Assembly: GCA_024760905.1 (NCBI GenBank)
Contig: CM045733.1
Coordinates: 36,964,501 to 37,028,500 of the forward strand
Direction: 5' to 3'
DNA length: 64,000 nt
Source: Plotosus lineatus
Lineage: Eukaryota; Chordata; Actinopteri; Siluriformes; Plotosidae
Part shown: piece by piece, positions 26,501 to 40,000 of the stretch
Layout of the letters: each line of letters begins with the position of its first letter
Numbering within the stretch: the first letter of the stretch is position 1
Program-made: the position numbers and the translations under genes
The notes under the pieces: model-generated
What the model was told of the DNA's origin: nothing
Databases searched by the model: none
Seen by the model: the letters and a program-made list of their open reading frames with translations, nothing else

Positions 26501-29459
26501 CTACATGTATCCTGGATGGGGCATGGGCATTCGCCCAATCTGTATGCATGTCTTTTGTCGATTTAGAGACGGCTTTTGATCGTCTTCCTTGTGCTGTCTT
26601 GTGGGGTGTGCACCAGGAGTATGGTGTACGGGGTTTTTTTGCTATGAGCTGTTAGCTCTCTGTATCACCGAAGCCAGAGCTCCGTTTGCATTGGTAACAG
26701 GTTGAATTCGATTCCAGTGAGGGTTGGAGTCTACTAAGGATGTGCATTATCACAGATTCTGTTCATAATTTTTATGGACAGAATTTCTAGGCACAGCCGA
26801 GGCGTTGAGGGGTTCTGGTTTGGTGGCCATAGGATCACATCTCTGCTTTTTTTCAAATGATGATCTTTTTGCTGAAGCAAACTGGAACCTCCAGCTCTCA
26901 TTGGAGTGATTCGCAGCTGAGTGGGAATCAGCACTTCCAAGTCTGAGGCCATGGTTCTCATCCGTAAAAGGGTAAATGCGTCCTCCGGGTATGGAATGAG
27001 GTCCTTTCCCGGGTGGAGGAGTTAAAGTATCTCGGGGTCTTGTTCACAGGGATTCCAGATCTCCGCTATTTAGCAGAATTCCGCTATTTTTGCTGAACTA
27101 TTTAGCAGAATTCCGCTATTTTTGCTGAACTATTTAGCAGAATTCCGCTATTTTTATAAGTTTATGCAAGTACAGTGTAACATTGTTTACTAATGCAGAG
27201 TAAATGTTGACATTTTGAATTAGTGTTATACTATTAACAATACTAACTTGGAGCAGGTATGCTGACTAGTTGAATGCAAATGTTTGTTGTGATGTCATGT
27301 GTTATGTGATCAGTCTACAAATTAGTTCATAATTATGTTATACATGAATCATGAGCCAAAGGGCTATACTACTTGAATTGTGTGTTTATCTGCACTGATA
27401 TAACCTTTAGTATTTTTTACATTATATAAGCTGTTTTGTTGAGTGTTTATGCATGTTACAAAACAATTAACTTGTTTGCATGAATTTTTTACATGACATG
27501 CTGTTGTGCCCCTTTACCCCGCAAGGGGCCGTGCGGCCCTCTTGACCCCCAACTGAAATATTTAATTTCCTCTATTTCTAAACCAGTTTCCTCTATTTTT
27601 CTAAACCTCACTGGGATCCCTGTGTTCGTGAGTGAGGGAAGGATGCAATAGGTGATTGACAGGCAGATCCGTGCGGCCTTGCTGTAAAGTGGAGCTTGTC
27701 CGTCATAGTGAACAGGGAGCTAAGCCAGACAGCAATGCTTGCAATGTTCCAATCCTCCCTATAATCAAGGGCTTTGGACAGTGACCAAAAGAAAAAGATG
27801 CAAGTGGCTGAAATGAGCTTCCTTCTTAGGAAAGGGCTCACCCTTGGGGTGAGAAGCTCAGCTTTCTGGGAGGAGCATTAAGTAGAACTGCAGCTCCTCC
27901 ACGTTGAGAACGAGCCAGTTGAGGTGGTTCAGGTTCAGGCATCTGGTTAGAATGCCTCCTGAACGCATACCTGGTGTGGTGTTTTGGACATGTCCAATCA
28001 TGAAGAGTCAACTTGGAACACACTGAAGGGCCTATGTCTCTCGGCTGTTCTGGGAATGCCTTATCTTAAAAATTTTATAATTATTATATATTTTTTTTTG
28101 AATAGGTCAAGACCCTAAGCTTATATATAATCAAGTAGTCCTTCTCAAAAAATGTGCATATTGTGATAAAGTTCATTATTTTCTGTCATGTACTGATTAA
28201 AAATTAAACTTTCAGATTCATTGCACACCAACTGAAATATTTCAGGTCTTTTATTGTTTTAATACTGATGATTTTGGCATACAGCTCATGAAAACCCAAA
28301 ATTCCCATCTCAAAAAATTAGCATATTTCATGCAACCAAAAAAAAAAAAAGTGTTTTTAATACAAAAAAAGACCTGACATGACTTTACCTGGGGAATGCG
28401 GCACCTGGAGCCCAGTCCACTGCTTCCACAGGTCCCCCAAGGTCTGGAATCGGCTCTTCTCCACAATCTTCCTCAGGGTCGTTTTCTGCCACACTTTTTC
28501 CTTCCCACAGACGTCCCACTGAGGTGCCTTGATACAGCACTCTGGGAACAGCCTATTCGCTCAGCGATTTCTTTCTGTGTCTTACCCTCTTGCTTGAGGG
28601 TGTCAATGATGGCCTTCTGGACAGCAGTCAGATCGGCAGTCTTACCCATGATTGCGGTTTTGAGTAATGAACCAGGCTGGGAGTTTTTAAAAGCCTCAGG
28701 AATCTTTTGCAGGTGTTTAGAGTTCATTCATTGATTCAGATGATTAGATTAATAGCTCGTTTAGAGTACCTTTTCATGATATGCTAATTTTTTGAGATAG
28801 GAATTTTGGGTTTTCATGAGCTGTATGCCAAAATCATCAGTATTAAAACAATAAAAGACCTGAAATATTTCAGTTGGTGTGCAATGAATGTAAAATATAT
28901 GAAAGTTTAATTTTTATCAATACATTACAGAAAATAATGACCTTTATCACAATATGCTAATTTTTTGAGAAGGACTAGTATATGTATATTACATACATAC
29001 ATACAGGGACTCCTCACTTTCCATGGTTAATTTCGACCGAGATCTCCACACAACCATCAAAATCCACGAAGTAGGATCACCCCCCCCCATACATATAATC
29101 ACTAAATACATATTCAATGCTATAAATGCTTATAATAACAATTAAACAAAAATAACATAAAATGTAAATAAAATATGAATACACACATACAGGTATTGCA
29201 TGAGAATATGACATACACATATATGCGCGTGCAGATGCGCGTGCACAGACAGATGCAACAATGTATTTAGTTTTGATTAGAGATTTTGGATTGTTTTTTG
29301 TTTTGTTTTGTTTGTTTTTTTTGCAGGCATTTTTACTTAACTTTTTCCCCTATTCTTCCTTAATTTTCTTATTTTTAAATTCAATAAATATTTCTTTCTT
29401 TTTAAAAAACCCCGATGCACTGAAGCCGTATGTATTGATGTGCGGAGTAGCAAGGGATC

Positions 29460-29496
<37 letters not shown>

Positions 29497-32400
29497 ATAT
29501 ATAATATATATATACACACACACACACACAGGGATCCCTCACTTTTTGCGGTGAATTGGGATGGAGATCCCACGAGACCATCGAAATCGAAGAATCCCCC
29601 CCCCGACTGACGTATGCATATATGTATGTATACATAATATCAATAAATACATATTTAATGCTATAAATGCTTATAATGACAATTAAGCATTAAAAAAATA
29701 AGGCATAAGATGTAAATAAAATATAAATACACACACATACAGACACGCGCAAACGCACTCAGATGTGCACCTCACAACACCGTAACTACAGTGGTACTTC
29801 ACCTTAGGAAAAACTCAGCAAACGAAAAATCCAAGTTACGAAACACATTTACCTAAAATTTTTGTCTCTAGATACGAAAAAAATTCACATTATGAAACGT
29901 GCCATCTCAAAAATTCAAACAATGTGCGAGTTGTTTTTTCCCATTGTCGATCAGGGATCCCTCACTACTTTGTGCTTCAATTTATACGGCTCCAATACTT
30001 TTTTTTTTTTTTTTTTTTTTTTTGGTTGTCCATCGGATCCGATGATGATGTTTGCATTTTGAAGCTCATCGATGAATGCGAAGGTGGCTCTGCAGTCCTA
30101 GCCTGGAGGCGCAGAGTCTTGAACAGTGGGGGCATTGGAAGTCCGTTCTGGTGATTACTGCTGATGCAGTTCTGTGCCGCTTGTCTCTGGCAGCAGTGAG
30201 CTGCCACCGCGCTTCTTTGAAGTTGGCAGCTGCTTTGTGGATTGGGGCCACCCATTTTGGTCTGTCCATAGCGCGCTGCTCAAGTTCCTTCAGCTTGACA
30301 TGACCCCCCACTGGATGCTTGCTTTCAGTTTGTCTTGCTGAGACTGACGGTCAGGCTGAAGAGTTTGGAGGCGTCAGAGAAGCGGTCCAGCATCATCTGC
30401 TGGTTGAATTCTGTGTGAGCCACAAGGGCGCAGTCATCAGCAAAGAGGACTTCTTGAAGGAGAGTTTGCAGGCTTTATCTTGGCAGTGAGACGACGCAGG
30501 TCGAATAGGGAGCCATCCAAATGGAAATAGCATTTGTGAACAACAGTTTGGCTTCATGCCAAGAAAGAGCACCACAGATGCAGTGTTTGCTTTGAGGATG
30601 TTGATAGAGAAATACAGAGAAGGTCGGAAGGAGCTGCACTGTGCCTTTGTGGATCTGGAGAAACATATGACAGGGTGCCGAGAGAGGAACTGTGGTATTG
30701 CATGAGGAATCTGGAGTGGCAGAGAAGTATGTTAGAGTGGCGCAGGACATGTATGAGAGATGTAAGACAGTGGTGAAGTGTGCTGTCGGTAGGGATGTCA
30801 TTGACGATCAGAATATCGATATGTCACTGACATAATTGTCGATCGATAATCGATATCTATAAAAAGGATATCGATACTTCTAACGTTATAGCTTTCCTGT
30901 GTTCATGACAGCGTCTGCAGTAAATGCCATTTTCAATGACACCCCAAGTAAATGGTATGTCCCGCCTCTCTGTATGATAAATGGTTCGTCCCTCCTCTCT
31001 GTATGGTCAATGGTATGTCCCGCCTCTCTGTATGGTAAATGGTACGTCAGAGCGCGTGTTCTCAACAGCACGGAACATGTTGAACAAGAAGAGACACTTA
31101 TCACCGGATAATGCAGATATGTGCATCTTCTGAATCTATACATCTATTTTCGATTCACGTCACTGTGACACGCAGCGGAGCGCCAATACTTTCTGTAATC
31201 CACTGTGAGGGCGGGTCCGATAGCTTCAAACTCCAATTTTATTAGATTATAACAACAGCCACAGACTGCGCGTGTTGTTTGAGTAAAGAGATAAATTTCC
31301 CTCGTTTTGATCGGCTCATTTCCACGAAGCCAAGCACAGCTGACAAGCAAACACAAATGGACATGGAAAAACTTCAACCCGCAGACCAGCTGATTGCCAA
31401 AACTTGGACGCGCTTCCTGTCACACAAACACTGCAGCGCGTGAGTCCAATAAAATTAGAGCTTCACGGTATCAGACCTGCCCACACAGAAAGGATTGGCT
31501 CTCAGCTTCGCGCCACAGTGACGTGGCATTGAAAATAGATGAATAAATTTGCTCTGAGCAGTTAGAAAGTGAAGCTGCACCAGCTCCTGCTTGGCCTTTT
31601 AAGATGCTGGTGCTGCCGGCGGCGCAAACAACCGTCGTATGCAACACTCGTGCTGCACTGCCATGAATCATGCCTCACCACTTTTGTAAAGACGTAACTC
31701 GCATAGGTCGTAAGTCGACGACTCACTGTATTCAATGCGTTATACAAACTACTGTAATATATCTTAGTCTGTTCTATTTAATGCATTTATGGAACAGCAC
31801 AGCAATATTCCAATGTATCGATGCATCGGATTTTTTTATCAATATATTGATACCAATAATAGGTTTTCAATGACACCCCAACCTGTCGGTGTGACAGAAG
31901 AATTCAAGGTGGAGGTAGGACTGCATCTAGGGTCAGCTCTGAGCCCCTTCTTGTTCGCTATGGTGATGGTCGGGCTGACAAATGAGATTAGACAAGAATC
32001 TCCATGGACTATGATCTTTGCAGATGACATTGTGATTGGTAGTGAGAGCAGAGAACGAGTGCAGGAAAATCTAGAGAGGTGGAGGTATGCCCTGGAAAGG
32101 AGAGGAATGAAGGTTAGCCTCAGTAAGACAGAATACATGTGTGTGAAAGACGAGGACCCAAGAGGAACGGTGAGATTACAGGGAGCAGAGATAACATAGC
32201 AGATTTTAAGTACAGTACGAAATTAATCCGTTCCAGTGCCTTTTTTGTAATGCGGGAGTTTCGTAAGTAGTGGGCGAATTTTATTGTTAAACGCCTGATT
32301 CGTCCCAAGGCTCCCAAGACTATACCATAAACTCTTTAAAAATGGCAAAAGTACACCAATTTTGCCTGAAATATGTTAAAAATAAAAAAAAAATTTATTA

Positions 32401-32792
32401 AACCATTTAAAAATTTTATTAACATTTATTAATTAAACCATTATTAATTTTTTTTATTCACTTACACCTGTCTCTCGCTGTCTCTCTGTCTGTCTGTCTC
32501 TCTCACACACACAAATAACGTGCCGAATACACATTAAATGTGTATTGTATACAGGTTAAATGTTTATTGTGGCAGGATGCAGTAACATTTTAAGACGTGC
32601 AATTCAAAGCGCATTCCCTGCTTGACAGATCAGAGGTCCAAACTCAACTTTAACTTGATTCCTTGAGGGCTCAGAGGTCCAGATGAGCCGCGTTTTGCTC
32701 ACATGCGCCACATTTACTGAATTAAACAACTTAAGAAACTAAAGAGTGAAGCCTCCTTTCATCTCTGACTGACTGTAGGCAGTCTGTTTCTA

Positions 32793-32830
<38 letters not shown>

Positions 32831-34592
32831 CTCGGGCCTCGCCCACATGCAACGCACAGCTGACGGAGCAATTCTATTTAAATGTTTAAATAGATGGGAT
32901 GTTTTATTTAAAGTGGAATTACAGTACCTCCTTGAAAGATCAGAGGTCCTCATTCAATATTAACTTGCTTCCTTGCGAGATCGGAGGTCTTCTCCCACAG
33001 AGCACTCTGTTTTAATATCGTGCCAAAATAATCGCCTCCGTCACTGTATTTCCACTTTAAGGTCTCTTTTTGGTTCAATATCGTCCCGATTGTAGAGGGG
33101 TTTTGGCGATAACGAAATAGAACGCTGCATGATCAATCCCAAAACAAGCTAACAGTCAATTCTCCTTCACACGTGTGACAAACAGGAAGTATGGGCAACG
33201 TCAGCTGCCTCTTGGCCAATGGGAGGCCAGTGGGGCGGGATGTTGGGAGACAGCCAATGAGAGAGCAACTCGCGCATCGTGTGAAATTTTGATTGGCGCG
33301 TTTGACGCTTTTCGTAAGAGGAGGTTGTTTTCGTATACAGGGGACGAAAACTTAGGAAAATGTTTTTCGTAACCCGGAAAGGCTGACTTTACTTGGGCTC
33401 AACAATCCAGAGCAATGGAGAGTGTGGAAAAGAGGTGAAGAAGCGTGTGCAGACAGGTTGGAATGGTTAGAGAAAAGTGTCTAGTGTGATGTGTGATATG
33501 TGTGGGAAAAGACAGTAGGCAGAGCTGGAGGTAACAGAGATGAAAATGTTGAGATTCTCTTTGGGAGTAATGAGGACGGATAGGATCAGGAAGGAGTACA
33601 TCAGAGGGACAGCACATGTAAGAGGTTTTGGAGATAGAGTCAGAGAGGCTACTTCTGCCACACTTTTTCCTTCCCACAGACGTCCCACTGAGGTGCCTTG
33701 ATACAGCACTCTGGGAACAGCCTATTCGCTCAGAGATTTTTTTTCTGTGTCTTACCCTCTTGCTTGAGGGTGTCAATGATGGCCTTCTGGACAGCAGTCA
33801 GGTCGGCAGTCTTACCCATGATTGCGATTTTGAGTAATGAACCAGGCTGGGAGTTTTTAAAAGCCTCAGGAATATTTTGCAGGTGTTTAGGGTTAATTCG
33901 TTGATTCACATGATCAGGTTAATAGCTCGTTTAGAGTATCTTTTCATGATATGCTAATTTTTTGAGATAGGAATTTTGGGTTTTCATGAGCTGGATGCTA
34001 AAAATCATCATCCTCTACACTGCCGTCTGCTGGGCCCCGGGCAGCACAAAGCAGGACTGTTTACTTTTTATTGTTCCTGTTTACTATGCTGTATAGAGTT
34101 TTTATGTAGAAATCTTTACAATTTATGATATGTAAACATAAGGCATCTTTGTTCTATACCATTCCTTTACATGTGCCAAAACATTTGCACAGTATTTTGT
34201 GTGTGCCAACTGTTCACCACCACAAAGGTTAAAATTCTTATTTTTATTATTCTTATGCTTTAACTGCACTGTCGTTTTTATTTTAGTGTGTTATTGTCTG
34301 TGTTGTGAGAGACTGGTTTTGCTCTCTCTCACTCACACACACACACACACTTTCTCTGTGCATTGGAGAGGGGCGTGGCTGCGTGGCGTGTGCTAAACAC
34401 ACATACCTGATTCCACTAAATCACGTGCGATAAAGACTAGCAGAGCGCTCCTCCCAGTGCTAGAAGATTGTCCCTCTTTCCTGTGATCTCTCTGGCTTTC
34501 CGCTCCGTACTCAACCAGTTCCCGCTTTAGTTTGATTTCCGTATTTCTCCACATCCACAGACACACCCCTATCCAACTCAGAGAGAGAGAGA

Positions 34593-34656
<64 letters not shown>

Positions 34657-37038
34657 AGATTATTTTTCCAACAGTGTTTTCAGGTTTGTGATGCTCTTGG
34701 CGCATGGCCGGGTTTGTCAGGTCAAAGTGCATGTATTGGATAGAGTCCTGAATATAAAATTTGCTTGGTAGCCAAATGTAAATGTAATTGCTTGAGGCAT
34801 TGAAAGTCTATTCTATTTTTGAATTTTTGTATGATACATTTAAATCACACACAAAAACAAAGAAATCTAATTTGCTTTACAGCCCATTCCCAGTTCAGAT
34901 CCATCACTAGACTCTGCAGAAACACATGATCTAGTATTGAAGTCTCATCTTGGTAAGGACAATTTGAAGGACAAAAAGACACCAGCCGTAGAGGAACTTG
35001 CCAAGATGTTCTACACCACAAAGCACCGCTGGTACCCAGTCGGAGAGTGAGTTGTGCCTTTTGAGTTCAATTTGATTTATTTCCTGCTACACTGAAGAAA
35101 AACTGTTCACTCACGATGGAATTTAAGAATTAGATATTTGACTGGATTGTCGCCATATATCTCAGGTTTCAGTTCTAAGAAATGTCTTTGTGTTTGCAGC
35201 TGCCTAAGTAATTAATATTGTCAGTCATATTTATAGTGATTGTTAATCTGAGTGATTGGTGGGATTTGTCTGCTGGCCCTCTGCTGGCAAATCAAACTTG
35301 GTGAAAGGGTGAGGTAAGAACACATTAAATTTAAGTGCCTTATGAAGATTTAGTTTTTTTAGGCTAAAATTGCTTGAATGGAAACTGCAATGATTTTTTG
35401 CTTTGATATGCATCATTATTTTGTGTTCCCAAAACATTTTTTTTTTGTTTTTTGTTTTTCTTGTAAACAATGTGGGTATCTGAAATTGTTCCTCACAAAG
35501 ACAAAAGAACTCACCGTGTGAACATTCTGTGTGAAATCACCTGGTGTTTCCCAGTTGACCAACTTGGTATATATATATTTTTTTTGGAAGTTCAGTACTG
35601 ACATATTTGAACACATGCACAATATTCCTGATTACTGTCAAGTAGATTTGTGGGAAGTGGTGGTCTAGTGGTATAGGGCGCAGGATTGCTGATCCTAGGG
35701 TTGGGGGTTCGAGTCCCACTCTTCACAAGGTTGTCACTGACCCCCCAGTGCAGCTCACTGGGTTATCAAAGGCCACCCATGTCTCTCACTGTCTATGGTG
35801 AGAGGCATGTAAAAGAACCATTGCTGACTTTCATAAAGAGTAGGTTGCAAAGCCGTCAGCGTGTTTCTGTCCCTTGCTAAAGGGTTGTGTCAGGAAGGGC
35901 ATCCGACGTTAAAACCTATGCCAAATCAAATGTGCAAATCAAATGATTTGCTGTGGCATCCCCTGAAAAAGGGAAAAAACCGAAAGGAAAAGAAGACTAT
36001 CAAGTAGATTTGTAACAATATTCATGATGTGCAAGAATTTTTATATATTTTTTAACAACCAAGCCTAGTGCCTCATCATAGCTGGTGCCTATCCTTAGTG
36101 GGGGTCTAATTGAAATTCAAACTCACAACCTCCTGATCATGAGCCCATCACCCTAACCACTATGCCACACCCCCTAGTGTAGCTAACTGGGTTATTAAAG
36201 GCCGGCCATGTCTCTCACTGTCTATAGTGAGAGGCATGTAAAAGAAACATTGCTGACTTTTGGCTGCATAGCTGTCAGCGTGTTTTTGCCCCTTGCTAAG
36301 GGTTGTGTCAGGAAGGGCGTCCGACGTAAAAACCTATGCCAAATCAAACATGCGATGATTCGCTGTGGCAACCCCTGAGGAAAAAGGGAATAGCCGAAAG
36401 GAAAAGAAGACTGAAAAGAACTCTGAAAAAGGCCATGTGTGTTTAACATATTAAATATAAAGTAGAATTTTATTCGAATAAAATCATACCATTGAGAAAA
36501 TTGCTATCCCTGTAAGAGACAGAAGTGGATTTTTTATCTCACTGAAATATTCTATTCCTAATTTCATAACCCTGGAAAAAAAAATCTGCATAATCCTAAT
36601 TTCATGACAAGTTAAAATAAAAACATGTCTCCAATCCTTGGACCGATTAAAAAGTATTTCTATCGCATTCCATGAATTACTCATTTGCCAAACATTTACA
36701 GCATTTGGTAGACGCGCTTATCCAGAGCAAATTACAGAAGTGCTTTAAAGTTACGATCAGTGAATATATTCTTATGCTGGTTCATCAGGACGCAGTCTAA
36801 GTATACCTTTTTTCTTTGTGTGTGTGTGTAAAATAGTGCTAATTTAAATACTGCCAAAAATGTAGGTTTTCAGGGGTCGTTTGAAGACACCCAGTGGACC
36901 ATCAGTATTAAAACAATAAAAGACCTGAAATATTTCAGTTGGTGTGCAATGAATCTAAAATATATGAACGTTTAATTTTTATCAGTACATTACAGAAAAT
37001 AATGAACTTTATCACAATATGCTAATTTTTTGAGAAGG

Positions 37039-37075
<37 letters not shown>

Positions 37076-40000
37076 CAGTAGGCCCTCAACATTCGCGGGG
37101 ATTCGGTTCCGAGCCCTTCCGCGAATCGAGATAATCCGCGAGTTCTGTACCCGAAACTAAAACCCCATGTATCGCCTCACATGTGCGAATGAGCAGCCGG
37201 AAGTAAAATACTATGTATCTTTATTACAATAACATGTAACTTTATTACGCTTCATGTCCTTTTACATTGAACTTGGAGCGACGTCTCCAAGATGGCGCTG
37301 CCTAGAGGGCAACGTCGTGGAGTTCTCGGGGTCAAATTGTTTTTGTTCATTTTAATTTGTTTGTTCATGTTTTTTGCATTATGCTCGTCTATGATCGGTC
37401 AACCCTACTACAGCTATGAGCAGCTTCAGCTTCAGGCAACTAAGCACGCAACAACTTCTATCGTGAGCTGCTATGGGAGCTCAATGCTCACCGCACCCCG
37501 ACTAGCATTAAGCCTAGGCAGAGTTCTCAGAGGCTTGGTTAGCACTTCCAGCCATACTGCTTGAAAGTGTTCAGTCCCTGTAAAACAAGATGGACAAGTG
37601 CAGTGGAGAGCCAATCCTTTCTGTACGCCTGTATGTGTGCGGGTCCAATACCTTCAAACTCAAATTTTATAGGATTATAACAACAGCCACAGACTGCGGG
37701 TGTTGTTTTTGAGCACTGTAGAGAGATAAATTTCCCTCGTTTTGTTCAGCTCATTTCCAAGCACAGCTGGCAAGCAAACACAAATGGACAGACATGAAAA
37801 AACTTCAACCCACAGACCAGCTGATTGCCAAAACTTGGGACGCGCTTCCTGTCACATAAACACTGCAGCGTGTGAGTCCAGTAAAATTAGAGTTTCAAGG
37901 TATCGGACCTGCTCGCATACAGAAAGGATTGGCTCACCGTTTCGCGCCACAGTGACGTGGGATTGAAAATAGATGAATAGATTTAAATGCGCGAGATTTC
38001 TTCAAGCCAGTCTGGTCACCTGACAGTCACTTTCGGAAACAACGGCCCGCGTCCGGACGATCCGGACTAGTCGGAAGCTACAGAGTTTGTTCGTTGCATC
38101 CGAAATCCGTTAAAGCGAAGTCCGTAAAACCGAGGCATGACTGTTTTTATATTTTATTTACATCTTATGCATTATTTTTGAACGTTTAATTGTTATAAGC
38201 ATTTATATCATTGAATATGTATTTATTCATATTATATACTTGTATACATGTAAGTATACGTCAGTAAGAGGGGGGTTGGGGGGTGATCACATTCTGGTCA
38301 CATGACCACAGTTACCCACCTGAAATCATTGAAAATATCTTTTCATAAGTGTAAGTTAAGTCTTATCATAGAAATAAGCCCATTACATTCAAACTGTTAA
38401 TACACAATTATAATAACTCAAGATATTCAGAATATAGCAAGAATTGCCATTTTTATATATGCTAGTGGAGTTGATGTTTTTCGCCATAAAATACTCAATA
38501 TGTAAGATATGAAGGAATTTTTTGTGTTGATTTGATCTCTATTTTTTTCATTTATGAAAACAGGAATAATATAATCTCCTTCTGAGGAAAGGTTAACCAA
38601 GAGAAAATGTGGTGGCCATCTTGAAATTTAGGTCATGTGACCCAAATTTGACCTTGGTGACCAAAAAAAATTTTTTGGAAAAGGCCGCTATATAATCTTC
38701 ATATAACACAAGGTTATATAATGCTATTTATTTGGTAGTTCCTGCATGCAATATCAAATAGGGAGGTAATTTCACTAAAAATGCATAGTATTTTGAGCTT
38801 TAACATTGGGCACTTCTAGGCTTATCTTCTTCTTTTCCTGGTCAAAAATATACGTGTTTGTGTTAGGTTATATGAGTTTGGCAGGGGGTTGGAACGGATT
38901 AATTTGTTTTCTATTATTTCCTATGGGAATTTGTTTTATCTAACGAATGTTTTGAATTGCAAGCTTGCCCTCGGAACGGATTAATTTCATAAGACAAGGT
39001 CCACTGTAATAACAGTGTGGAGTTTAATTAGTGAGGTCATTCATTCTTGGAAAAACCGGTGCCAAGTGTTCTCTTTATTACAGGAAAGAAGGCAAGGAAG
39101 TTGTATATGCAGGATATAGAATATTTCTCTGAAATTCTGAAGAAAATGGGTAATTCCAGACATTGTTCAGAAGAACAGAATATCTTGATTAAAATTTTGA
39201 TTGGAGAGGGGAAACTGTGTGATCAAAGAGCGCTAAAATGGCAAAGACTCAGCCAACAATTAGCTCCAGGCAGACCAAAGAGGGTCTAAAGTTACCTGTG
39301 AGTACTGCTACAATTAGATGCCACCTATGTGAAGCCAAACTATCGGAAGAAGCCCCTGAAAAGTCCGACTGTTAAAACAAACAAACAAAAAAAAGATGTG
39401 CTGACAATGTTACAATTTGCCAAACAGCACATTGACTAGCCTATAGAGAAATAGGGTAACATTTTGTGGACTGATGAAAGTCATTTTTTTGGGCCAAATG
39501 GCCAGAGACAGTTTGTCAGATGACCCCTCCCCCCCAAACACTGAATTCAAGCCACAGTACACTGTGAAGACAGTGACGCATTGTGGTGCAAGCATCATGA
39601 TGTGGGAATGTTTCTCATACTACGATGACGGGCCTATTGATAACATACCAGGGATTATGGATCAGTTTGAATACATCAGAATACTTGGGAAAAGGTAATG
39701 GCGCCTTATGCTGAGGAGGAAATGCCCTTAAAATAGGTGTCCCAACAAGACATTGACCCGAAGCTCACCAGTAAAATGGGCAGCATCTTGGTTCCAGGCC
39801 AACAAGATTGACATTATGGGGTGGCCGGCCCAATCCCCGGACCTTAATCCAATAGAAAATTTGTGGGGTGACACCAAAAATGCAGTTTCTAAGGCAAAAC
39901 CAAGAAGTGCAGAAGAACTGTGGAATGTAGTCCAGTCATTCTGGGCTGAAAAATGTGTTCACAGGTACCAGAAGTTGGTTGAATCCATGCAACATAGCTG